64,000 nucleotides of DNA from Alphaproteobacteria bacterium UBA1301 (GTDB lineage Bacteria > Pseudomonadota > Alphaproteobacteria > Micropepsales > Micropepsaceae): NCBI GenBank assembly GCA_002307725.1, contig DBUB01000012.1:19703-83702 (forward strand). Reading direction: 5' to 3'. Of this stretch, positions 29,495-38,659 are shown one piece after another. Under the pieces are notes generated by a model. It had not been told where the DNA came from and searched no databases. It saw only the letters and a list, made by a program, of their open reading frames with translations. The position numbers were made by a program, and so were the translations under genes. Every line of letters begins with the position of its first letter. Position 1 is the stretch's first letter.

Positions 29495-29863
29495 ATGACA
29501 CTTGATTCTCGCCTGGTGCTCCGGACCGCCCTGGCCGGAACGGTTCTGCAGCTACTGCTCGCGGGCGCCGGACACCTGTTTCCTTGGGTCGGTATCCATC
29601 TGTTTCTGTTTGGAAGGGCGATGATTTCCGCGACCGCCGGCTACCTCTATGGCCTGCTTCACGGCCGTAGCTACGGCGCTGGTGCCCTCGGCGGGGCGAT
29701 TGCCGGCGGGTTGTGTGTCGTCCCGGCCCTGGTGCTGTCGGTCCTACTCGGCGATTCGGCGGGCGTGGCGGTTTCGACCGGCACCGGGATTTCGATCCTC
29801 ACCGGTGCGGTCGGCGGCGCCTTTGGACAGATGGGCGCGATTCTCAAGAAGCTCGGCTTCTGA
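29495..29863 (+). CDS. Small membrane protein of unknown function
   Basis: 122 residues with three or four hydrophobic stretches (LVLRTALAGTVLQLLLAGAGHLF, GRAMISATAGYLYGLLHG, a long glycine-rich span, LVLSVLLGDSAGVAVSTGTGISILTGAVG). There is no recognised motif. It is divergent from the ABC operon across about 107 bases. Glycine-rich helices suggest tight helix packing. The family is not known to me. Confidence 0.65.
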   Translation: MTLDSRLVLRTALAGTVLQLLLAGAGHLFPWVGIHLFLFGRAMISATAGYLYGLLHGRSYGAGALGGAIAGGLCVVPALVLSVLLGDSAGVAVSTGTGISILTGAVGGAFGQMGAILKKLGF

Positions 29864-30280
29864 TCCTTCAAGCCGCGGCCGTCCTCATCCTGAGGAGAGA
29901 GTAAAGAAAGGGGTCGCGCGGCAGAAGTGCCGCGCTGGCCAAGGTAAAGTACTCAGGGGAGAGTTCGGCTGGCCGGACAAGGGCCGCCCCGCAACTGGGG
30001 GGCTGGGGGGCTTGATAGTCACGAGAGCAACACCAAATCCAACCAGCCGAGGTGCGGGTTATCAGGGGCCATGAAGGCGCAGCCGTGGTGCAAAGGTGAC
30101 GATTTGGTGGCGCATCGTGTTTTTTTGTAACATGTAAAATCCGCCATTTCCCGGAACCGTTTTTTACACCATGTATTTACGGGCTATTCGGAGCGTCGTG
30201 AGATCGCTGCGCCGCCGGACGGCCAGACTGCGGCAAGTTGTACAGGTTTTTTCTGCATTCGTATTCATCGCAAACGAAAA
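29864..30280. other. Intergenic region with REP-like remnant and AT-rich patch
   Basis: No gene is supported here. The first part has GTCCTCATCCTGAGGA, a palindrome common in alphaproteobacterial REP elements. Around 30120-30180 is an AT-rich patch with runs of T and the related words ACATGTAAAA and TACACCATGTATTTAC, which look like loosely inverted copies and may form part of a promoter or regulator site. Confidence 0.4.
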
Positions 30281-30304
30281 GGCCCCGGAATCGATTCCGG
30301 GGCC
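30281..30304 (-). terminator. Intrinsic terminator of the Bax-inhibitor-like gene
   Basis: A perfect 24-base palindrome with arms GGCCCCGGAATC and GATTCCGGGGCC lies 25 bases after the stop of the gene at 30330. On the minus strand it is followed by TTTTCGTTT, a textbook rho-independent terminator. Confidence 0.9.
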
Positions 30305-30329
30305 TCTCTGAATCACAACCTGAAGATGA

Positions 30330-31085
30330 TTAGCGGCGGCCGCCCATCAGATAGAGCAGGAACTGGAACATGTTGATGAAGTCGAGATAAAGGGCAAGCG
30401 AACCGATGATCGCCTTCTTGCCCGCCACCGCTTCACCATCGCCGTTATAGTACAATTCCTTGGTCCGCTGCGTGTCGTAGGCGGTGAGCCCGGCGAAGAT
30501 GCCGACGCCCGCAACCGAGATGATCCACGCCATCATGCCACTGTGGAAGAAGATGTTGACGACGCTGGCAATCAGGATGCCCCACACGCCCATGATCAGG
30601 AACGAGCCCATCCCGGAAAGATCGCGCTTGGTGGTGTAGCCGTAGAGCGAAAGCCCGCCGAATGCCGCGGCAGTGACAAAGAACACCTGCGCGATCGACG
30701 TTCCGACATAGACGAGGAAGATCGTCGACATCGACGCGCCGATCAAGCCGGAGAATATCCAGAACGCCGCCTGTGCCCCGCCGAGGCTCATGCGGTTGAT
30801 GCGGAAGTTGATGAGCAGCACCACCGCCAGCGGCGACAGCATCAGGACATATTTGAGCGGCGAGACGTAGAGCAAACGTCCCAGTGCCGTCAGCCCGAGC
30901 TGGCCCGTCGCCGGATCGGTCACCACCGCCATGCTGAAAACCCAGTAGGCCGTCAGCCCGGTCAGCACCAACGCCAGGAACATGTAGTTGTAGACCTTGA
31001 GCATGTATTTGCGCAGGCCGGCGTCGATGGTGCCGGTGACGTCCGCTTGGGTGCGAGTGAAACGGTTGGTCTCGAAGTCAGCCAT
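30330..31085 (-). CDS. Bax inhibitor-1 / YccA family membrane protein
   Basis: 251 residues with seven membrane spans, the standard for this family. The sequence around the middle spans (LSLYGYTTKRDLSGMGSFLIMGVWG) and the C-terminal GLTAYDTQRTKELYYN, with its conserved acid in the YD pair, match BI-1 proteins. Related bacterial proteins leak calcium in a pH-sensitive manner or inhibit FtsH. The ATG at 31085 is good; the gene has its own terminator, so it is a single-gene unit, divergent from murJ. Confidence 0.93.
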   Translation of the reverse strand: MADFETNRFTRTQADVTGTIDAGLRKYMLKVYNYMFLALVLTGLTAYWVFSMAVVTDPATGQLGLTALGRLLYVSPLKYVLMLSPLAVVLLINFRINRMSLGGAQAAFWIFSGLIGASMSTIFLVYVGTSIAQVFFVTAAAFGGLSLYGYTTKRDLSGMGSFLIMGVWGILIASVVNIFFHSGMMAWIISVAGVGIFAGLTAYDTQRTKELYYNGDGEAVAGKKAIIGSLALYLDFINMFQFLLYLMGGRR

Positions 31086-31277
31086 AGGTATTCCTTCCTT
31101 GCGGCCGGGTAAGGCCGTAACACTCTCCTAATATCGGGGTTGGCGGGCCCCCATTCAAGGCTGAGGGACGCGAATGATGCGCAATTTCGCATGCGTGCTG
31201 CGCTTCGCCGGATCGACGTTTTGGGGCTTCCGGGCTAAGGATGTGCGCCTGCCAACCCTGTGCCTTACCGGAATTTC

Positions 31278-32804
31278 ATGTTTAAGCGCCTCTTGTCCGT
31301 CGGCGGCTTCACGCTGCTGTCCCGCATCACGGGGTTTTTCCGCGACGTTTTGATGGCGAGCGTGCTCGGCAAAGGCGCGCTGTCCGACGCCTTCTTGGTG
31401 GCGTTCCGCTTCCCCAACTATTTTCGCGCGATTTTTGGCGAAGGCACACTCAACCCGGCATTTCTGCCGCGTTACGCCGCGCTCAGGGCCAAAGGCCACA
31501 CCGAGGAAGCGGCGCGCTTCGGCGACGACGTGCTGGCGTGGCAGATCGTCGTGCAGGCGGTGCTCTTGATTCTGGCGCTGGTATTCATGCCCGCCATCGT
31601 ACGGGTGTTGGCACCGGGCTTTGTCAATCAGCCGGGGCAGGTGGAACTCGCGTCCACGCTGTCGCGCATCACCTTCCCCTATCTGATCCTGACGGTGGTG
31701 GTGGTGCAGCTGTCAGCGATGCTGAACGCCAACGAGAAGTTCTGGGCGGCGGCGGCGTGGTCGAACTTCCTCAACCTCGCGATGATCGCCACGATTTTGC
31801 TGGCGGCGTGGTTTCCCAATGCGGCCTATGCGGCGGCCTGCGGCGTCCTGCTCGGCGGCGTGATCGAACTAGTGTTCATGCTGTGGGCCTCGCGCCGCGA
31901 AGGCGTCTTCCTCAAGCTGCGGCTGCCGCACTGGACGCCCGCGATCAAGGAATTCTTTGTGGCCGTGGGCGCCGTCACCTTCGGTACCGCCTCGGTCACC
32001 GTTTCGCCCTTCGTCGACACGATCATCGCCAGTCTGTTGCCGTCCGGTAGTCTGACCGCACTTTATTACGGTGATCGCATCAATCAGTTACCGCTCGGCG
32101 TGCTTGGCCTGGCGCTTGGCACCGTGCTGCTGCCGGAAATGTCGACGCGGCTGGCCAAGGGTGATGTCGCCGGATCGGATGCCGCCCAGAACCGCGCCGC
32201 GTCGCTGGCGCTGCTCTTGGCGCTGCCCTTCGTGCTGGTGTTCCTGTTCATTCCCGGCACCATCATGCGGGCGATTTTTGCCCACGGTGCCTTCAATCAG
32301 GAAGCGGCGGCATCGGCGGCGGTGGCGCTGATGGCTTACGGCATCGGCTTACCGGCGATGGTCTTGGTGCGCATCACCGCCTCGACCTTCTATGCCCGCC
32401 ACGACACCGCCACGCCCGCCCGCGCCACGGTGACGTCCATTGCCTCCAACATCGCGATCAAGCTGGTGCTGGTGCTGGGCTGCGGTCTCGGCATTGAGGG
32501 TATTGCGCTTGGCACTGCAATCGGGGCCTGGGTCAATGTCGGCATGCTGACGTGGTACGGAAGGCGCCAGGACCTGCTGCACGTTCAGCCGTCGTTCCGC
32601 CGCGCCCTGTTGCCGATTATGCTGGCCGCCGCGGCGGCAGGGGCGGGGGCTTGGGGTGGTGCGACACTGGCCGGCATGGGGCTCCATCTTCACTCTCATA
32701 CCGTACGCGATTTGGTCTCGCTCCTTGCGGCCGGAGTGGTTGGCTGCGCTGGTTATGGCGCCGTGGTCGTAGTATTTCGGCGGCGGTTGCCGATTACGCG
32801 TTAG
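31278..32804 (+). CDS. murJ: Lipid II flippase MurJ
   Basis: 508 residues with about 14 membrane spans. The N-terminus FKRLLSVGGFTLLSRITGFFRDVLMASVLG and SDAFLVAFRFPNYFRAIFGEGTLNPAFLP are diagnostic of MurJ/MviN. The central ALYYGDRINQLPLGVLGLALGTVLLPEMS carries the conserved charges of the transport cavity. MurJ moves lipid II across the inner membrane during peptidoglycan synthesis. A GTG at 31260 would add six residues. The gene is followed at a 12-base distance by thpR, so the two are likely co-transcribed. Confidence 0.95.
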   Translation: MFKRLLSVGGFTLLSRITGFFRDVLMASVLGKGALSDAFLVAFRFPNYFRAIFGEGTLNPAFLPRYAALRAKGHTEEAARFGDDVLAWQIVVQAVLLILALVFMPAIVRVLAPGFVNQPGQVELASTLSRITFPYLILTVVVVQLSAMLNANEKFWAAAAWSNFLNLAMIATILLAAWFPNAAYAAACGVLLGGVIELVFMLWASRREGVFLKLRLPHWTPAIKEFFVAVGAVTFGTASVTVSPFVDTIIASLLPSGSLTALYYGDRINQLPLGVLGLALGTVLLPEMSTRLAKGDVAGSDAAQNRAASLALLLALPFVLVFLFIPGTIMRAIFAHGAFNQEAAASAAVALMAYGIGLPAMVLVRITASTFYARHDTATPARATVTSIASNIAIKLVLVLGCGLGIEGIALGTAIGAWVNVGMLTWYGRRQDLLHVQPSFRRALLPIMLAAAAAGAGAWGGATLAGMGLHLHSHTVRDLVSLLAAGVVGCAGYGAVVVVFRRRLPITR

Positions 32805-32816
32805 ATCGAGTTAGCA

Positions 32817-33350
32817 ATGCGCCTGTTCATCGCCTTGGCTTTGCCCGACGAGATTGCCAGCGCTCTGTTCTTGATCCAAGCGGGCGTGCCCGGTGCGCGC
32901 TGGTCGCGCCGTGAGCAATTGCATCTCACCTTGCGCTTTATCGGCGAGGTGGATGGGGCGGAAGCGCTCGCCATCGATGATGCGCTGGCGGCGATTGCAG
33001 CGCCGGAGTTCACGCTGGAACTAAAGGGCGCCGGCAGTTTCGGCGGCAAGAGGCCGCGCGATCTATGGACTGGCGCCGCCCCAAGCGAGCCGCTCCTCCA
33101 TCTGAACCGCAAAATCGAAAGTGCCCTGCAGCGCATCGGCCGCGAACCCGAGCCGCACAAATTCACCCCGCATGTCACCCTGGCGCGGCTAAAACATTCC
33201 CCGCTCGGCGCGGTGGCGGATTACCTCACCGATCACGCGCTCTTCGCCAGCCCGCCGTTCGCGGTGACAGGGTTCTGCTTGTTCTCGTCAAAACTGACCA
33301 GCGACGGCAGCATTTATCGGGTGGAGAAAGAGTACGCGCTGACGGTCTAG
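32817..33350 (+). CDS. thpR: RNA 2',3'-cyclic phosphodiesterase
   Basis: 177 residues of the 2H phosphoesterase family. Two catalytic HxTx motifs are visible: HLTLRFIGEV near residue 40 and HVTLARL near residue 120, spaced as expected. The N-terminal RLFIALALPDEIASAL is also typical of ThpR (formerly LigT). It opens cyclic phosphate ends of RNA to 2'-phosphate. The stop codon shares CTAG with the stop of the convergent metallopeptidase gene. Confidence 0.93.
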   Translation: MRLFIALALPDEIASALFLIQAGVPGARWSRREQLHLTLRFIGEVDGAEALAIDDALAAIAAPEFTLELKGAGSFGGKRPRDLWTGAAPSEPLLHLNRKIESALQRIGREPEPHKFTPHVTLARLKHSPLGAVADYLTDHALFASPPFAVTGFCLFSSKLTSDGSIYRVEKEYALTV

Positions 33351-33751
33351 CCCGCTTCGATCTTCTCCATGTCCGCATCCGACAGCCCGAAGTGATGGCC
33401 GATTTCGTGGATCAGGACGTGGCGCACGACGGCGCCGAGGCTGCCTTGGTTCTCGGCCCAATAGTCGAGGATCGGGCGGCGGTAGAGAAAGATCAGCGTC
33501 GGCTCCAGCGGCCCGCCATAGCCTTCGCGCGCCGCCAGATCGGCGCCCTGGAACAGCCCGAGGATGTCGAATTCGGTGTCAAGGTCCATGTCGGCGATGA
33601 CGTCGTTGTCGGGGAACTCCTGCATCACGAACGGCACGTCGCCGCAAAGGCTGCGGATACGCTCGGGTAGGGAAGCGAACGCACTGCGCGCGATGGCTTC
33701 GATGTCGTCGAGGGTGGGCGCCTCAACGTGGGACCAGTCGATGGGGGGCAT
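33347..33751 (-). CDS. Zincin-like metallopeptidase family protein (PF06262 type)
   Basis: 134 residues with the zinc motif HEIGHHFGLSD near the C-terminus (residues 115-125), where HEIGH supplies two histidines and the glutamate, and the later Asp may be a third ligand. The upstream FLYRRPILDYW segment is typical of this small uncharacterised family. The start MPPIDWSH at 33751 is in line with the family length. The frame stays open into the TonB receptor gene but that is not coding in this frame. Its target is unknown. Confidence 0.87.
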   Translation of the reverse strand: MPPIDWSHVEAPTLDDIEAIARSAFASLPERIRSLCGDVPFVMQEFPDNDVIADMDLDTEFDILGLFQGADLAAREGYGGPLEPTLIFLYRRPILDYWAENQGSLGAVVRHVLIHEIGHHFGLSDADMEKIEAG

Positions 33752-33838
33752 GGCGTCATGTTCCCAATGGTCAGGGAAAGATGACGTACGCTGCTGGGTT
33801 CCGCAAGGCGGCCGGAAAGAGAACCGCGCCAAAGAAAA

Positions 33839-33865
33839 CGGCCCGCCAGAAAAACTGGCAGGCCG
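33839..33865 (-). terminator. Intrinsic terminator of the TonB-dependent receptor gene
   Basis: On the minus strand CGGCCTGCCAG and CTGGCGGGCCG form a stem (one G-T pair) with a loop of five T, followed by TTTTCTTT. It lies about 20 bases beyond the receptor stop. Confidence 0.85.
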
Positions 33866-33885
33866 CGTTTGAGGTGTTGTCGAAT

Positions 33886-36459
33886 TCAGTGCGTCTTGAA
33901 CGTGAACGAGGCGCCGAAGAAGCGCGGCTCGCCGGAAATGAAGGTCGGGATGCCGAGATTGTCGCCCGAATTGCCGGCGTCCTTGATAAATTTCTGATCG
34001 AGAACGTTGGTCACGAACACGCTGGCCGACCACGGCGCGTTGTCGAGCTGGTAGCTGAGGCGCAGGTTGACGAGGCCGTAGGGATTCTGGAACTCGTCCT
34101 GTTTGGTGTCCGCCACCAAATTGTTCTGCTCCGAGGCGATGTCGTTGTTGTCGTCGAAATAGATCTTGGACTGCCAGGTGTAGGTCGGCACAAAATTGAG
34201 CGTGCCGCCGAAGATGGCATGCCTGAGCGAGCCGCCGAGCGAGAACTTGACGTCGGGATTGAGGCGGAACTGGTTGCCCTTGAACAGTGAGGCGCCGACG
34301 AAGCGGGCGCGGGTGGCCGCCACGGTGCCGAAGAAATCGGCCCAATCGGTCAGTGCCCAGTCGATCGTGCCTTCGAAGCCATAGGCTTCCGCTTTGCCGG
34401 CGTTGAAGGTGACGAACTGTTGGTTTTGAAGCTGGGTCGATTGGAAGTTGGTGTAATCGTAGAAGTAGAACGCCGTGTCGATGCGCAGGGTGTTGTCGAA
34501 GGCCGCGGTCTTGGCGCCGATTTCGTAGGAGTCGACCTCTTCGGCCGGGGATTCCTTGAACACCGGGGCGCTGTAGGGTGTCAGTGGTGAGGCGGCGCTC
34601 AGCACCTTGGGACGGCGGCCGCGGGCGTAGGTGGCATAGACGCTGGTCGTGTCCGCAAGCGCATAGCGGGCCGAGAAGCGCCAGGAAAGGCCGTTGTCAC
34701 TGAAGTTCTGGGCGATCTTGTCGCCGTTGCCCGTGGTCGGCTGACCGATGATGCCATAACCGGTCGGGTTGCTGGCGCCCTTGAGGAACATGCCAAGGAA
34801 CGAGCTGTCCGCCACCGTGCCGGCATACGCGGTCTGCTTGTCATCGTTGGTGTAGCGGGCGCCGGCATTCAGTTCGAAGTTTTCGAACAGCTTGTAGGTG
34901 ACGTCGCCGTAGAGATCGATCGACTTGGTCTTGCCGTAGTTGATCGACTGTTCCCAGTGGTTCGACTTGAGGCCCGCGGCGACGGCATTCAGAGATGTCG
35001 CATTGGCGGTGACGTAGGCGGTGGCGGCAGCCTTGGCCTGCGCCGCGGCCACGGTCGCACCATACGTGGGCTGGAGGGCGGCGTAGTACTTGGAATAGAC
35101 CGTCGAGTAGGTGATGCCTTGGACCATCGCCGGGGCATAGCCAGCCGTAAAGGTGCTTGAGGAGAAGAACGACGACGGCTGGCTTTGCAGCAAACTGCCA
35201 TAGCCGGTCACCAGTGCGAGCAGCATGTGCTCGTCGAATTGCATCGGCACGCGCTGGCTGACGTTGCTGTAGAAATAGCTGACGCCCGCAAACGCCGACA
35301 GCCTGCCGCCGCTGTTGTAGTTGAGGCGGGTTTCGTGGCTGAACTGGTCGCCGCGCTCGTCTTCGGCGGCTTGCAGCATCGGCTGATAGAAACCGTCCGG
35401 ATCGAACACTTCCAGCGAGTCGAAGCGGCGATAGGCGGTGGTGTTGTTGAGGCTGAAGGCGTCATTGAGCTTGTAGCTCGTCAGCGCCTTGACGTCCCAG
35501 ACCCGGCGGTTGAGGCCGACGTTCTTGCCGCCCTCGAAGCCGGCGAGGCTGTCGGTCAGCGTGGCGCCGCTGTTGTGGTCGAGACTGCCAATGATGGTGC
35601 CGTTCGAATTGGTCGGCAGAAAGGTGCCCGACTTGAAGGCGGTGCCGGTCGGCCGGTCCTGTTCGAAATTGGCGATGAGGTCCGCCGAGAAGGCCTCGCT
35701 CGGCTTCCAATTCAGCGCCAAGCGCACCGCGCCGGTGTCGACGGAGTTGTAGGCCCGGTTCGGGTTGTTCAAATCTTCGACATAGCCGTCACGGGCTTTG
35801 TAACGGCCGGCCAGACGTACCGCCATCGTATCGGTCAGCGGCACGTTCACGAAGCCGTCGATCATGTGATAGTTGCTATCGCCGAATTCGAAACTGCCGC
35901 CGTAAGCGAGCCCGTCGAGTTTGGCCTTATTCTGGATGATATTGACGCCGCCCATCAGCGCCGAACGGCCGAACAGGGTGGTTTGCGGCCCGCGCGCGAC
36001 TTCGATGCGGTCGATGTCGAACAGCTCGATGTAAGTGGCGCGGGTGGTGGCGATCGAAACGTCATCCTCGAACACCGACACGCGCGGCTCCTGCGCCGCC
36101 TCGCCGCTGTCGAGATTGAGGCCGCGCATCACCAGGCCCGGATTGTTGGGTGACTGGTTCTGCACCTCGAAACCGGGCACGAACAGCGACAGCTTGTCGA
36201 GTTCCTGCACGTCGATCTTCTGCAGGAAGTCGCCGCTATAGGCCGTCAGCGCCATCGGCACTTCGATCGGATTCTGCGCGCGCTTCTGGGCCGTGACGGT
36301 CACGGATTCGACGAAGCTCGACGACACATCGGCCGCGGCGTCGGTTGCAGTATCGGCCGCGGCGTCGGTTGCAGTATCGGCCACGGCAGGCATGGTCGCG
36401 GCCGCCAGGACGGCAAGCGACGCACCACAAATTAGGCTTAGCCGGAAACGGATCGGCAT
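33886..36459 (-). CDS. TonB-dependent outer-membrane receptor
   Basis: 857 residues. A signal peptide (FRLSLICGASLAVLAAATMPAVAD) is followed by a tandem DTATDAAA repeat and then ESVTVTAQKRAQ, the usual start of a plug domain. The plug contains IEVPMALTAYSGDFLQKIDVQELDKLSLFVPGFE and IEVARGPQTTLFGRSALMGGVNII, and the barrel runs to the final aromatic GEPRFFGASFTFKTH. Such receptors import iron chelates, cobalamin, sugars or other complex molecules with energy from TonB. Neighbours (acs, a metallopeptidase) do not indicate a substrate. It has its own terminator. Confidence 0.93.
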   Translation of the reverse strand: MPIRFRLSLICGASLAVLAAATMPAVADTATDAAADTATDAAADVSSSFVESVTVTAQKRAQNPIEVPMALTAYSGDFLQKIDVQELDKLSLFVPGFEVQNQSPNNPGLVMRGLNLDSGEAAQEPRVSVFEDDVSIATTRATYIELFDIDRIEVARGPQTTLFGRSALMGGVNIIQNKAKLDGLAYGGSFEFGDSNYHMIDGFVNVPLTDTMAVRLAGRYKARDGYVEDLNNPNRAYNSVDTGAVRLALNWKPSEAFSADLIANFEQDRPTGTAFKSGTFLPTNSNGTIIGSLDHNSGATLTDSLAGFEGGKNVGLNRRVWDVKALTSYKLNDAFSLNNTTAYRRFDSLEVFDPDGFYQPMLQAAEDERGDQFSHETRLNYNSGGRLSAFAGVSYFYSNVSQRVPMQFDEHMLLALVTGYGSLLQSQPSSFFSSSTFTAGYAPAMVQGITYSTVYSKYYAALQPTYGATVAAAQAKAAATAYVTANATSLNAVAAGLKSNHWEQSINYGKTKSIDLYGDVTYKLFENFELNAGARYTNDDKQTAYAGTVADSSFLGMFLKGASNPTGYGIIGQPTTGNGDKIAQNFSDNGLSWRFSARYALADTTSVYATYARGRRPKVLSAASPLTPYSAPVFKESPAEEVDSYEIGAKTAAFDNTLRIDTAFYFYDYTNFQSTQLQNQQFVTFNAGKAEAYGFEGTIDWALTDWADFFGTVAATRARFVGASLFKGNQFRLNPDVKFSLGGSLRHAIFGGTLNFVPTYTWQSKIYFDDNNDIASEQNNLVADTKQDEFQNPYGLVNLRLSYQLDNAPWSASVFVTNVLDQKFIKDAGNSGDNLGIPTFISGEPRFFGASFTFKTH
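36330..36377 (-). repeat. 24-base tandem repeat in the receptor signal region
   Basis: Two consecutive 24-base units encode DTATDAAA twice, just after the signal peptide of the TonB receptor. The unit number could vary by replication slippage without breaking the frame, as 24 is divisible by three. Confidence 0.75.
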
Positions 36460-36567
36460 GAAGAGACCCCCTCAATGTTGTTGGGCACATCGCTAGGGCA
36501 GGTGCGTGTCACTATCGTGAACACCTGACGCTCTGATGTCACAACACACGGAGATTCCTAAACCGAT

Positions 36568-38508
36568 TCACGCGTTGCGCTTGGCCCTTTCGATCAAATC
36601 GCCCACCACCGATGGATCGGCCAGCGTCGATGTGTCCCCCAGGTTGGTGGTGTCGCCCTCGGCGATCTTGCGAAGGATTCTCCGCATGATCTTGCCTGAC
36701 CGCGTTTTGGGCAGCGATGGCGTGAAAAGGATCACGTCCGGCCGCGCGATCGGCGACAGGTGTTGGGCGACGAAGGTCTTCAACTCGTCAGCCAGAGCCG
36801 TGGTCGAGACCTGACCGGCCTTCAAGGTGACATAGGCATAGACGGCTTGGCCCTTGAGTTCGTGCGGATAGGCCACCACCGCGGCCTCGGCGACCTTGTT
36901 GTTCTCGACCAAAGCGGATTCGATTTCAGCGGTCCCCAGACGATGGCCCGAGACGTTGATGACGTCGTCGACGCGTCCAGTGATCCAGTAATAGCCGTCT
37001 TCGTCGCGACGGCAGCCGTCACCGGTGAAGTACCTGCCGGGATAGGTACGGAAATAGGTGTTGATGAAGCGCTGATGGTCGCCATAGACGGTGCGCATCT
37101 GTCCCGGCCAGGACGTGAGCAGCACCAGATTGCCGGAGGCCGCCCCTTGCAGCGCCGTGCCATCGGCATCGACGAGTTCGGGGCGGATGCCGAATAGCGG
37201 CTTGGTTGCCGAGCCGGGCTTGAGGTCCGTTGCGCCGGGCAAAGGCGAAATCAAAATGCCGCCAGTCTCGGTCTGCCACCAGGTGTCGACCACCGGGCAA
37301 CGTTCGTCGCCGACGACGCGCCAGTACCACAGCCACGCCTCCGGATTGATTGGCTCGCCGACGGAGCCGAGCAGGCGCAACGAGGCGCGCGAAGTTTTTT
37401 TCACCGGCTCTTCGCCGTCACGCATCAAAGCGCGGATCGCGGTCGGCGCGGTGTAGAAGATGTTGACCTTGTATTTGTCGATGACCTCCCAGAAGCGCGA
37501 CACACTGGGGTAATTCGGCACGCCTTCGAACATCAGCGTGGTGGCAGCATTGGCCAACGGTCCATAAACGATGTAGCTGTGGCCGGTCACCCAGCCGACA
37601 TCGGCGGTGCACCAATAAACCTCGCCGGGGTGGTAATCGAACACGATTTCATGGGTGTAGGCGGCATAGACGAGATAGCCGCCGGTGGTATGCAAGACGC
37701 CTTTCGGCTTTCCCGTCGAGCCCGAGGTGTAGAGGATGAACAGCGGATCTTCGGCGCTCATCTCCACCGGCTGGCAAACCGGCGGCACCTTGGTGGCGAC
37801 CTCAAAGTAATCGATATCGCGGCCCGGCGTCATCGGCACCTTGGCGCCGGTGCGTTTCACGACGATCACATGCCGCACGTCGGGGCACTGGGTGAGCGCA
37901 AGGTCGGTGTTGAGTTTCAAGGGCACCGTCTTGCCGCCGCGCAAGCCCTGATCGGCGGTGATGACGAGCGTGGAGCCGCAATCCTGAATGCGATTGGCGA
38001 GGCTATCGGGCGAGAAGCCGGCAAACACCACTGAATGCACCGCGCCGATGCGGGCGCAAGCGAGTATGGCGAACGCCGCTTCCGGGATCATCGGCAAATA
38101 GATGGTGACGCGGTCACCTTTGCGCACCCCGTGCATGATCAGCACATTGGCGAAGCGGCAGACTTCGTCGTGCAGGTTTTGATAGGTGATGTTGCGCATC
38201 TCATTGGGATTGTCGCCTTCCCAGAAGATGGCGGTGTGGCCCGCGTGCTTCGGCAGGTGGCGGTCGATGCAATTGACCGAGGCGTTGAGGGTGCCGTCCT
38301 CGTACCAGCGGATGTGCAAATCGTCCGGGTCCCAGGAAACGTCCTTGACCTTGGTAAAGGGCTTGATCCAGTCGATGCGCTTGGCGACGCCGCGCCAGAA
38401 CCCTTCCGGGTCGGCGATCGAATGGGCATACATCTCGTCATAGTCGGCGCGATCGATGAAGGCGCGTTCAGCCCAGGCCGGCGTGACTGGCAGTAGCGTG
38501 TCCTGCAT
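36568..38508 (-). CDS. acs: Acetyl-CoA synthetase
   Basis: 646 residues, typical for AMP-forming acetate ligase. The AMP-binding signature LFILYTSGSTGKPKGVLHT, the WWQTETGG motif and the C-terminal PKTRSGKIMRRILR are all present; the Lys in the last motif is the site that is acetylated to switch the enzyme off. The enzyme makes acetyl-CoA from acetate, ATP and CoA in the cytosol. It is divergent from a gene encoding a glycosyltransferase-like protein. Confidence 0.96.
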   Translation of the reverse strand: MQDTLLPVTPAWAERAFIDRADYDEMYAHSIADPEGFWRGVAKRIDWIKPFTKVKDVSWDPDDLHIRWYEDGTLNASVNCIDRHLPKHAGHTAIFWEGDNPNEMRNITYQNLHDEVCRFANVLIMHGVRKGDRVTIYLPMIPEAAFAILACARIGAVHSVVFAGFSPDSLANRIQDCGSTLVITADQGLRGGKTVPLKLNTDLALTQCPDVRHVIVVKRTGAKVPMTPGRDIDYFEVATKVPPVCQPVEMSAEDPLFILYTSGSTGKPKGVLHTTGGYLVYAAYTHEIVFDYHPGEVYWCTADVGWVTGHSYIVYGPLANAATTLMFEGVPNYPSVSRFWEVIDKYKVNIFYTAPTAIRALMRDGEEPVKKTSRASLRLLGSVGEPINPEAWLWYWRVVGDERCPVVDTWWQTETGGILISPLPGATDLKPGSATKPLFGIRPELVDADGTALQGAASGNLVLLTSWPGQMRTVYGDHQRFINTYFRTYPGRYFTGDGCRRDEDGYYWITGRVDDVINVSGHRLGTAEIESALVENNKVAEAAVVAYPHELKGQAVYAYVTLKAGQVSTTALADELKTFVAQHLSPIARPDVILFTPSLPKTRSGKIMRRILRKIAEGDTTNLGDTSTLADPSVVGDLIERAKRNA

Positions 38509-38659
38509 AATGTGCGTTTCCCGTAGTTTATTCGAGTTGTAATAATTATATTGTGACGCTTCGGGCGGGATGCTTCAAGATCGTTATAGGTGCGGTGTTC
38601 TCGATTTGACGCAGTTTCGGGCCTAGAACGTTGAAAGGTCGAATCGGAGGGATATTTCC

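Noticed and set aside
33752..34345. Extension of the metallopeptidase frame into the TonB receptor gene
   Set aside because: The residues there are arginine- and glutamine-rich shadow sequence, and the family length is met by the start at 33751.
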